23,855 bases of DNA. It comes from Bacillota bacterium. Lineage in GTDB: Bacteria > Bacillota > Clostridia > Lachnospirales > Cellulosilyticaceae. This document shows positions 1 through 6,346 of this stretch, in pieces. The stretch's first letter is position 1; each line of letters begins with the position of its first letter. The translations under genes and the position numbers were made by a program. The stretch covers positions 1 to 23,855 of the forward strand of contig JAEYNQ010000185.1 in NCBI GenBank assembly GCA_023412455.1. Reading direction: 5' to 3'. The notes beneath the pieces are model-generated. The model was not told the DNA's origin. It saw nothing but the letters and a program-made list of their open reading frames with translations, and ran no database searches.

Positions 1-2249
1 TATTTCCAGAGACAGTTATGCAGTTTGATGTAGGAAGAGAAAAATCTTTAAAGGCAATAGAAGAATGCATGAAAGAAGATGAGCGGTTATTGGTAGTAGC
101 CCAAAAGGATGCGGATGTTCATGAACCGACTAAGGAGGATCTTTATACAGTAGGTACTTTGGTAGAAGTCAAACAAGTCGTTAGGATTAAAGAAGGACAA
201 ATCAAAGTTTTTATTCGAGGAGAAGCACGAGCTAAGCTCTTATCTATAGAAGAGGACTTTGTATGGGCAGAGGTTGAACTTTTATCGGAAGATGAGGAAG
301 AGATGAATGCCTATCAAGAGGCTATGCTACGTACATTAGGAGAAACCTTTGAGGAGTATGCAAGGCTGAATTCTAGAATATCTGAAGAAATGCTTTTTGG
401 CATATTAGCCATTAAAAATACCACTCAAATGATGGATATTATTATTGCCAATATGACCCTTGAAGTAGAAAAGAAGCAAGAGGTATTAGCTTGTATTAAT
501 AAGGTTGAGCGTATGTATAAAGTCATTTCTATCTTAAATAATGAGATAGAGATCTTAAACGAACAAAATAGGATATACAGTCGTGTTAAAAAGAATATCA
601 ATGAGTCCCAAAAGGAATACTTCTTAAGAGAACAAATAAAAGTGATTCAAGAGGAGTTAGGAGATAAAGATGGGAATGCTCAAGAGGTGGAGAACTACAG
701 AGAGCGCTTACAAGCTTTAAATCCTCCCCAAGAAGTAGTGGATAAATTGGAGAAAGAGTTTAGCCGTCTCATTAAGTTACAAGCTAATTCGCCGGAAAAT
801 GGGTTTATTAAAAATTATATTGAAAGTATTTTAGATATTCCTTGGGGACGATTGACTACTGAGCAAGGTTCCCTAAAAAAAGCCAATACTATTTTAGAAA
901 AAGAGCATTTTGGACTGACAAAAATTAAGGAGAGAATACTGGAATATTTGGCCATTAAAAAGCTTTCACCCACTATAAAACCACCTATTTTATGTTTAGT
1001 AGGACCACCTGGTGTGGGTAAGACCTCTATTGCAAAATCTATTGCAGAGGCAACAGGTAGAAATTACGTACGTATTTCCTTGGGTGGACTTAGAGATGAA
1101 GCAGAAATTAGAGGGCATAGAAGAACCTATGTAGGGGCCATTCCAGGCCGTTTTGTCTATGGGTTAAGTCAAGCCAAATCCATGAACCCTGTCATGGTAC
1201 TGGATGAGATTGATAAGATGATGGGAGATTTTAGAGGTGATCCTGCAGCAGCCCTACTAGAGGTCTTAGATAGTGCACAAAATAGTCATTTTAGAGACCA
1301 TTACATCGAAATGTCCATAGACTTATCAGAGGTTCTCTTTATTGCTACGGCCAATAGTCTAGCAAGTATTCCTAGACCATTATTAGACCGTATGGAAATC
1401 ATTGAGGTAAGTAGTTATACGCTTTTAGAGAAACTACAAATTGCTAAGAAGTATCTCATGCCGAGACAGCTTAAGGAGCATGCTCTTAAAAATGTAAAAA
1501 TCAATAGTAATGGACTAGAGTATATTATTGAGCATTATACAAAAGAAGCAGGTGTTAGAAACTTAGAAAGGATCTTAGGAAAGCTCTGCCGAAAAGCAGC
1601 TAAAGAGATTGTAGAGACTTCCATAGAAAAGATTACTTTAGGACAAGATAAAATAAGAGAGTATTTAGGAGAACCAGTTTATACCTATGAAAAGAAAAAT
1701 GAAAATCCTGAAATAGGTATTGTTAGAGGTTTAGCTTGGACGGCTGTAGGTGGAGATACCCTTTCCATTGAAGTAAATGTTATGAAGGGGAAGGGGCAAT
1801 TAGAACTGACCGGTCAGATCGGCGATGTGATGAAAGAGTCTGCTAAGGCAGCTGTGAGCTATATACGTTCTGCCACCAGTGAATTAGGGATTAATGAAGC
1901 ATTTTATCAGAAAGAGGATATACATATTCACATTCCAGAAGGCGCTGTACCTAAAGATGGACCTTCAGCTGGAATCACTCTAGCTACAGCCATTATTTCA
2001 GCCCTTACTCAAAAACCTGTAAGAGGAGATGTAGCTATGACAGGTGAAATTACCATTAGAGGACGCGTTTTGGCTATTGGTGGACTCAAAGAAAAGCTTT
2101 TAGCAGCTAAAAGAGCTAATATAAGAAAGGTTATTATACCTAAACAAAATGAAAAAAACATTAAAGAGATAGATGCTACAATCCTAGAAAATCTGGAGCT
2201 TGTTTATGCAAGTACGATGGATGATGTACTGAAGCATGTATTTATCTAA
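1..2249 (+). CDS. lon: ATP-dependent protease Lon (5' end cut by window edge)
   Basis: ATP-dependent serine protease that unfolds and degrades damaged and regulatory cytoplasmic proteins as a hexamer. The reading frame is open from base 3 (codons reading FPETV) into the ATG at 18, and that segment matches the middle of the Lon N-terminal domain, so the true start lies about 25 codons to the left; 18 is an internal Met. Counting from that Met, residues ~1-290 are the N-terminal substrate-binding domain and coiled coil. The AAA+ module has Walker A GPPGVGKT at 329-336 and Walker B VMVLDEID at 392-399. The C-terminal protease domain has PKDGPSAG with catalytic Ser650 and the paired catalytic Lys693. 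The end is complete. engB follows after 13 bases, the usual lon-engB arrangement in Firmicutes, so the two are probably cotranscribed. Identity is certain. Confidence 0.98.
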   Translation, partial: FPETVMQFDVGREKSLKAIEECMKEDERLLVVAQKDADVHEPTKEDLYTVGTLVEVKQVVRIKEGQIKVFIRGEARAKLLSIEEDFVWAEVELLSEDEEEMNAYQEAMLRTLGETFEEYARLNSRISEEMLFGILAIKNTTQMMDIIIANMTLEVEKKQEVLACINKVERMYKVISILNNEIEILNEQNRIYSRVKKNINESQKEYFLREQIKVIQEELGDKDGNAQEVENYRERLQALNPPQEVVDKLEKEFSRLIKLQANSPENGFIKNYIESILDIPWGRLTTEQGSLKKANTILEKEHFGLTKIKERILEYLAIKKLSPTIKPPILCLVGPPGVGKTSIAKSIAEATGRNYVRISLGGLRDEAEIRGHRRTYVGAIPGRFVYGLSQAKSMNPVMVLDEIDKMMGDFRGDPAAALLEVLDSAQNSHFRDHYIEMSIDLSEVLFIATANSLASIPRPLLDRMEIIEVSSYTLLEKLQIAKKYLMPRQLKEHALKNVKINSNGLEYIIEHYTKEAGVRNLERILGKLCRKAAKEIVETSIEKITLGQDKIREYLGEPVYTYEKKNENPEIGIVRGLAWTAVGGDTLSIEVNVMKGKGQLELTGQIGDVMKESAKAAVSYIRSATSELGINEAFYQKEDIHIHIPEGAVPKDGPSAGITLATAIISALTQKPVRGDVAMTGEITIRGRVLAIGGLKEKLLAAKRANIRKVIIPKQNEKNIKEIDATILENLELVYASTMDDVLKHVFI

Positions 2250-2262
2250 AAGGAGATTTATA

Positions 2263-2856
2263 ATGAATGTGACAAAGGCGGAAATGATAATAACAGCAGG
2301 TAATAAAAGTCAGTTTCCAGAGCATGATTTACCAGAGATTGTCTTTGCGGGTAAATCCAATGTGGGGAAGTCTTCTCTCATAAATGCTTTAGTTAATCGT
2401 AAGGCCTTAGCTAGAACCAGTTCTCAGCCAGGGAAAACACAAACCATTAACTTTTATAAAATACAGGATCAATTGATGTTTGTGGACTTGCCAGGTTATG
2501 GTTATGCCAAAGTATCTAAGGCAGAGCGAGATAAATGGGGGAAGTTAATTGAGGGCTACTTGCAAGAAAGGCCTCAACTCCACAAGGTTATTTTGCTTAT
2601 TGACATTCGCCATGAAGTAGGGGCTAATGATAAGATGATGTATGACTGGATTTCTCACTATCATGCAGGCGTTATTGTAGTGGCCACTAAGTTGGATAAA
2701 ATAAAAAGAAGCCAAGTACAAAAGCATCTTAGTATGATTAAGAAAGGTCTTAATTTAACACCTGCAGATACTTTGTTAGGTTTTTCAGCTGAAACAAAAC
2801 AAGGTAAAGAAGAGTTATGGGAAATCATTGAGAGAGAACAAAGTGTAGGAGAATAA
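2263..2856 (+). CDS. engB: Ribosome biogenesis GTP-binding protein EngB (YsxC/YihA)
   Basis: Small essential GTPase of the TrmE-Era-EngA-EngB family that acts in late assembly of the 50S ribosomal subunit. Visible GTPase motifs are G1 GKSNVGKSS, a switch I region with SQPGKTQTINFY, G3 DLPGYG and G4 TKLDK. I chose the ATG at 2263 because AAGGAG at 2249-2254 lies 8 bases before it. An in-frame ATG at 2236 would overlap the end of lon and has no ribosome binding site. The resulting 197 residues match the family's usual ~195-200. It directly follows lon and is probably translated from the same mRNA. Confidence 0.97.
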   Translation: MNVTKAEMIITAGNKSQFPEHDLPEIVFAGKSNVGKSSLINALVNRKALARTSSQPGKTQTINFYKIQDQLMFVDLPGYGYAKVSKAERDKWGKLIEGYLQERPQLHKVILLIDIRHEVGANDKMMYDWISHYHAGVIVVATKLDKIKRSQVQKHLSMIKKGLNLTPADTLLGFSAETKQGKEELWEIIEREQSVGE

Positions 2857-2922
2857 GACTATAGGACATCCTAAGAAAAAGCGTGCTAGTAATAAGGTTA
2901 TAAAATAAAGTTTATAATAACA

Positions 2923-3047
2923 AAAGGACTGCTATAGGCCATTAGAAAAGTGAATAGTAAATATTTGTCAGTTAGAGAAGTGTTTATTAGATAGCTATTG
3001 AAGTTTATAGCAGTTCTTTATTATAATAGGAAGAAGAGTGGCCTATA
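2923..3047 (+). promoter_or_regulatory. Two overlapping long inverted repeats between engB and the acidic protein gene
   Basis: The arm at 2923-2936 (core GGACTGCTATA) is complementary to 3006-3019 (core TATAGCAGTTC) over 14 bp with one G-T wobble and a 69-base loop. A second pair, TATAGGCCA at 2933-2941 and TGGCCTATA at 3039-3047, is a perfect 9-bp inverted repeat. The two pairs share the bases TATA at 2933-2936, so as RNA they are mutually exclusive or form a pseudoknot-like fold. As DNA they could be distant operator half-sites. The right arm of the first pair lies inside the spacer of a putative promoter. No function is established. Confidence 0.55.
2998..3027 (+). promoter_or_regulatory. 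Putative sigma-A promoter for the acidic protein gene
   Basis: TTGAAG at 2998-3003 and a perfect TATAAT at 3022-3027, separated by 18 bases, lie about 40 bases before the GTG start at 3067. The spacer contains one arm of the long inverted repeat (3006-3019), so a factor bound there would affect this promoter. Prediction by eye only. Confidence 0.5.
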
Positions 3048-3066
3048 ATAGGAGAGGAGGTAAACT

Positions 3067-3690
3067 GTGAAGGATAGATATTATTTAAAAAAGGGGAAAT
3101 TGGAGCTTTCAGCATTGGACGAAGAAGTGGAGGAAGGACATTCTGAAAAAGAGGAGTCCTGTAAAGAAGAGTCTGTCCATAAATTAAATGAAAAAGTGAA
3201 AGCTTCTAATGAAAGTACACGTCAAGAGATCCAGCTTACCGAAGAACCTCAATACATCCCATTAGAACAAGAAGAAGTAAAGGAGAGCGTAGAGCTAAAA
3301 ATATCAGATGAGATCCATAATACATTAAAGACCATGGGGGAACTACTTACCCAAAGTGTAGGAGAAGTAACAGATGAGGAGAAGGCTCTTTTATTAAATG
3401 GTGTGGAAGGACTAGGCTATGAGAAAGAGCGAGGCAAAAGCTTATCTTTTGGACAACCTAAGAAAACAAAAGGTAAAGAGCTTAAAGAGATACATTCTTC
3501 AGAGGCCCAGTTACTAAAGGCAAAGAGAAAGCAAGAGGATGAAGATTTACTAGGGCAGGAAGTCATTGATGACTTAATAGAAGAGCATTTGGGGAAGGTA
3601 CAGCCTAAATTTAAATATGCAGAAGAACTTAAAAATAAGATAGATGAGCGAATTAAATGGATAAAGTCCTATTCTTCAAAGCCTAAATAA
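3067..3690 (+). CDS. Hypothetical acidic, highly charged protein
   Basis: I do not recognise this 207-residue protein. It starts with GTG, six bases after a perfect AGGAGG at 3055-3060, which makes the start convincing. The first ~80 residues are dominated by Glu, Lys and Ser and look disordered. Residues ~85-120 (ISDEIHNTLKTMGELL and on) and the C-terminal third (DDLIEEHLGKVQPKFKYAEE onward) look helical. There are no cysteines apart from one near residue 32, no signal peptide and no membrane segment, so a cytoplasmic protein is likely. It lies between engB and a tRNA pair and has its own predicted promoter. The next gene on this strand begins with a separate promoter. It could be a lineage-specific adaptor or cell-structure protein, but nothing in the sequence fixes a function. 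Confidence 0.85.
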   Translation: MKDRYYLKKGKLELSALDEEVEEGHSEKEESCKEESVHKLNEKVKASNESTRQEIQLTEEPQYIPLEQEEVKESVELKISDEIHNTLKTMGELLTQSVGEVTDEEKALLLNGVEGLGYEKERGKSLSFGQPKKTKGKELKEIHSSEAQLLKAKRKQEDEDLLGQEVIDDLIEEHLGKVQPKFKYAEELKNKIDERIKWIKSYSSKPK

Positions 3691-3728
3691 GGGGTTAAAT
3701 TTAATGGCAAAATTTACACATAAATAGG

Positions 3729-3760
3729 TTGACAGGTATTAGGATGTATGATATTATAAT
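3729..3760 (+). promoter_or_regulatory. Promoter of the tRNA-Gly/tRNA-Pro pair
   Basis: A perfect -35 TTGACA at 3729-3734 is followed by TATTAT at 3752-3757 (17-base spacer), overlapping a perfect TATAAT at 3755-3760 (20-base spacer). The strong consensus and the position about 40 bases before the first tRNA support a stable-RNA promoter. The 17-base spacing is the more usual geometry. Confidence 0.75.
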
Positions 3761-3764
3761 TTTC

Positions 3765-3780
3765 GTCGGAACAGTCCGAC
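3765..3780 (+). other. Small hairpin in the tRNA leader
   Basis: GTCGGA at 3765-3770 and TCCGAC at 3775-3780 form a perfect 6-bp stem with a four-base loop, placed at the expected transcription start of the tRNA operon. It may be a 5' processing determinant or chance; no family is recognised. Confidence 0.4.
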
Positions 3781-3797
3781 CAGCATAGATAAGCTAT

Positions 3798-3870
3798 GCG
3801 CGAGTGGCTCAGTTGGTAGAGCATCTCCTTGCCAAGGAGAGGGTCGCGGGTTCGAGTCCCGTCTCGCGCT
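3798..3870 (+). tRNA. tRNA-Gly(GCC)
   Basis: 73 bases folding into a full cloverleaf. Acceptor GCGCGAG pairs with CTCGCGC, followed by discriminator T. The D arm is GCTCAGTTGGTAGAGC, the anticodon stem is CTCCT/AGGAG with anticodon GCC at 3831-3833, and the T arm contains GGTTCGAGTCC. CCA is not encoded. It is first of two tRNAs, with 3 bases before the second. Confidence 0.97.
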
Positions 3871-3873
3871 TAT

Positions 3874-3948
3874 CGGGGTGTGGCTCAGTTTGGCTAGAGC
3901 GCCTGATTTGGGATCAGGAGGTCGCAGGTTCGAGTCCTGTCACCCCGA
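3874..3948 (+). tRNA. tRNA-Pro(TGG)
   Basis: 75 bases. Acceptor CGGGGTG pairs with CACCCCG at 3941-3947, with discriminator A. The anticodon stem is CCTGA/TCAGG and the loop TTTGGGA gives anticodon TGG at 3909-3911. The T arm contains AGGTTCGAGTCCT. CCA is not encoded. A run of eight T (3949-3956) follows immediately and may help end transcription. Confidence 0.97.
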
Positions 3949-4001
3949 TTTTTTTTGCCTAAAAAGGAAGTTTGGAGTATTTGTGTTTTATATATAAATA
4001 G

Positions 4002-4025
4002 GATGTCAATCTATAGATTGGCATC
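4002..4025. repeat. 24-bp near-perfect palindrome
   Basis: The segment reads the same on both strands except for one symmetric pair (GATGTCAAT on the left against ATTGGCATC on the right). As RNA the T-G pair still forms a wobble, giving a 12-bp stem with essentially no loop, so a DNA-level role as a protein-binding site is as likely as a hairpin. No T tract follows. Confidence 0.5.
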
Positions 4026-4038
4026 TCATATTGTTGAC

Positions 4039-4080
4039 AAAGAGGTTCTGAATGCTAAGCATTTCAGAACCTCTTTTTTT
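4039..4080 (+). terminator. Rho-independent terminator
   Basis: AGAGGTTCTGAATGCT at 4041-4056 pairs with AGCATTTCAGAACCTCT at 4057-4073 (about 16 bp, one bulged T), followed by seven T at 4074-4080. It would end transcription from the tRNA operon and isolate the sugar locus downstream. Confidence 0.9.
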
Positions 4081-4217
4081 GTCTTGTAGGAAACATTCAT
4101 ATTCGACACTTTCACTACTTCGCGAACCAATACGTGCCCTATGGACACTTTTGTTCATTTAGAGCGTTATTTACTCAATCCCATACTATTAAAACACATT
4201 ACAAGCAAAGTAAATAA

Positions 4218-4283
4218 TAACAAATAATTTTACTTAATATACCAACAAAATTTGCTTTTTTAAATTTCTCATTCCTTTATACT
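4218..4283 (+). promoter_or_regulatory. Promoter/operator block, copy 1 (upstream of the kinase-regulator operon)
   Basis: This block aligns without gaps to 7963-8028 upstream of the sugar-binding protein gene: 44 of 52 bases match over 4218-4269, and the match runs on through a -10 box at the same offset (TATACT, 4278-4283). Inside it, AATTTTACTT (4226-4235) is repeated as AAATTTGCTT (4248-4257), 22 bp apart, about two helical turns, which is the spacing AraC-family dimers use. The expected -35 position (CTTTTT) is poor, as in activator-dependent promoters. The likely ligand is the AraC-type response regulator encoded just downstream; this is inference. Confidence 0.65.
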
Positions 4284-4326
4284 TAAGAATAAGGAAGATA
4301 TTAAGAAAAATAAGGAGACATTTGAT

Positions 4327-4391
4327 TTAAAACACACCAACGGGGTGGTAGTAACATTTAATTTCAAATAGTTTGTTTTATTGTGTTTTAA
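4327..4391 (+). other. Inverted repeat in the kinase mRNA leader
   Basis: TTAAAACAC at 4327-4335 and GTGTTTTAA at 4383-4391 are perfect 9-bp complements. A small inner hairpin is possible (CACC at 4335-4338 with GGTG at 4344-4347). If transcription starts from copy 1 of the promoter block, this lies in a ~230-base 5' leader. No known riboswitch class is recognised and no T tract follows. Confidence 0.4.
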
Positions 4392-4521
4392 GTGATACTA
4401 TTTTAATAGAGGTCTAGGAGAGTATAGATTTTATCATTCTTTTAGAGCTCTGTTTTTAAATTTGCACTGCATTTACCATTTATACAATAAAAGGAATTAT
4501 AAAGTTACTGGGGGTTATAAT

Positions 4522-6318
4522 ATGGCATTTATTAATAAAATCAAAATGTTGTCTTTGAAGAATAAAATATTTGTATCTAATACTTTAATTATTATAATAG
4601 CACTTTTGTTATTTGCCATATTCTCCAATCGGGCTTTTTCTGAAGCACTTATGGAACGCACTAAAAGAAGTTCCATGAGAGAAATTGATCTTATTAATAT
4701 TAATTTAGATACAATGATTAATAGTATAGAAGATTATTCTAGGGTTATTGCCTCCGAACATCGCTTACAAAAAGAGCTTGTAGAAATTAAAAATACCAGT
4801 GAAACCGATAATATATTACTTAAAAACTTAAGAATAAAAACGGCAATGTCTGAAATTGTAAGCAATATTATATCACCTAATACACAAATTGCAGGCATAG
4901 CAGTTTTTGCAGATCAGAAGGTAATCTATTCAGGTTATAGTATTGATGAGAAGAGTGTGAATAAAATCATTCATAATGAGCATCTTGAGAAGGCGTATGA
5001 AATACAGCGTCCTATATGGATGGGTCTTGCACCTCTTCAATTCACTGATCGTAGAAAGAGTGATGTCTTTTCAGTTTCAAAGCTTATTAGAGATAGAAAC
5101 ACAGGAAACGCATTAGGCGTTGTAACCTTGTTTATCAATGAAGTTAATATTTCCAATATTTATACAAAAAATATAGTCACTACACAAGATAGCTATTATA
5201 TCGTAGATGAAAAAGATAAAGTTATTTCTTCTCGTAACAAATCGGATTTATATAAAGATATAGGAGAAGTTCTTAGGATAAAAGATAGCGCCTATAAGGA
5301 GCTTAAAAAAAATGGAAGTTTACTACTTACTGATAAAAAGGTTCCTATTCTCTATTCCATGAAAGCCTATAGGAAATTTGGTTGGAGGGTAATCAGTGTT
5401 TCAGGTATGGAAGAAATAGTAAGTGAAGAAACTAAGATTAAGAACATTATTATTTTGACACTTATTGTATGTGCCATTATTGTATTTATGACCTCCTATA
5501 TCATTTCCCATACAGTGACTAAACCTATCTATTTATTACTGGATACGATGGGGAAAATTAAAGATGGTAATATGAAAATACGAGCAGATGAGAACACTGA
5601 TGGGGAAGTAGGTGTATTAGCTAATGGATTTAATACACTAATGAACCAGTTAGAAGAATCGATGGAACAAATTTATAAGGAGCAAAAACTTAAACGAAAG
5701 AATGAATTCAAGTTGCTTCAATCCCAAATTAAACCTCATTTTTTATATAATACAATGGAAACCATCTCCTCTTTTATCAAGCTGGATATGAAGGAACAGG
5801 CACTGACAACCATTCAGTACATCTCTAACTTTTACAAACTATCACTCAGTCGTGGCAATGAAATCATTACAGTGGAGGAAGAGGTTAAAATTATCGAGAG
5901 TTACTTGAGCATACAACGACTAAGGTATGCGGAGTATATGGATTATGCCCTAGAATTTGATAAGGCGATGCTTAAATATACTATACCAAAGCTTACTATT
6001 CAGCCTTTAGTTGAAAATGCTATTTATCACGGCCTTAAACAGAGTCAAAGTAAAGGAATGATTTATGTAAAAGGTTATATAAAAGAAGACTACATAGTTA
6101 TAGAAGTACTTGATACAGGAATAGGGATGCCTAAAGAAAGAGTAGAAGCCATTTCCAAGTTCGGCCCCTTAAGAGAGGCTGATCCAAGGTCATTTGGACT
6201 TAGAAGTGTAGATGAAAGATTAAAGCTACAATACGGCAGTCATTCAGGCATAAGTATTGAAAGTGTCGAAGGGGAATATACCTTGGTTACGGTCAGTATC
6301 CCATTAGAAAATAAATGA
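4522..6318 (+). CDS. YesM/LytS-like membrane sensor histidine kinase
   Basis: Sensor kinase of a carbohydrate-type two-component system; it should phosphorylate the response regulator encoded 28 bases downstream. From the ATG at 4522 (GGGGG 7 bases upstream) it has 598 residues. A TTG 60 bases earlier is in frame but lacks a ribosome binding site. Order of parts: membrane segment ~13-36, a ~265-residue extracellular sensing domain, membrane segment ~306-328, a HAMP domain beginning near TKPI, a His_kinase (PF06580) motif SQIKPHFLYNTM with phospho-accepting His406, then an ATPase domain with IQPLVENAIYHG (from 493) and DTGIGMP (from 531). Family members sense extracellular sugars or their binding proteins. 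The ligand here is unknown; the neighbouring GH36 gene suggests alpha-galactosides. Confidence 0.95.
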   Translation: MAFINKIKMLSLKNKIFVSNTLIIIIALLLFAIFSNRAFSEALMERTKRSSMREIDLININLDTMINSIEDYSRVIASEHRLQKELVEIKNTSETDNILLKNLRIKTAMSEIVSNIISPNTQIAGIAVFADQKVIYSGYSIDEKSVNKIIHNEHLEKAYEIQRPIWMGLAPLQFTDRRKSDVFSVSKLIRDRNTGNALGVVTLFINEVNISNIYTKNIVTTQDSYYIVDEKDKVISSRNKSDLYKDIGEVLRIKDSAYKELKKNGSLLLTDKKVPILYSMKAYRKFGWRVISVSGMEEIVSEETKIKNIIILTLIVCAIIVFMTSYIISHTVTKPIYLLLDTMGKIKDGNMKIRADENTDGEVGVLANGFNTLMNQLEESMEQIYKEQKLKRKNEFKLLQSQIKPHFLYNTMETISSFIKLDMKEQALTTIQYISNFYKLSLSRGNEIITVEEEVKIIESYLSIQRLRYAEYMDYALEFDKAMLKYTIPKLTIQPLVENAIYHGLKQSQSKGMIYVKGYIKEDYIVIEVLDTGIGMPKERVEAISKFGPLREADPRSFGLRSVDERLKLQYGSHSGISIESVEGEYTLVTVSIPLENK

Positions 6319-6346
6319 TTTTTTATTAGGGAAAGGGGGATTTGTA

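Larger units (their letters stand above)
3957..4521. other. Gene-free stretch between the tRNAs and the sensor kinase
   Basis: No credible gene is visible. In order it holds a 24-bp palindrome (4002-4025), a strong terminator (4039-4080), a short stretch less AT-rich than its surroundings (about 4084-4165), the promoter/operator block shared with the downstream sugar operon (4218-4283), an orphan ribosome binding site (AAGGAG near 4312-4317), and a leader region with an inverted repeat (4327-4391) before the kinase start. Confidence 0.7.

Noticed and set aside
18..20. ATG at 18 as the start of lon
   Set aside because: The frame is open upstream to the window edge and encodes conserved Lon residues (FPETV), so the gene continues to the left.
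4006..4155. Minus-strand open frame of about 50 codons over the tRNA terminator
   Set aside because: It has no start codon with a ribosome binding site, runs through a terminator hairpin, and matches no family I recognise.
4462..4521. TTG at 4462 as the start of the sensor kinase
   Set aside because: There is no ribosome binding site, and it adds 20 residues before the membrane segment; the ATG at 4522 has GGGGG at a proper distance.
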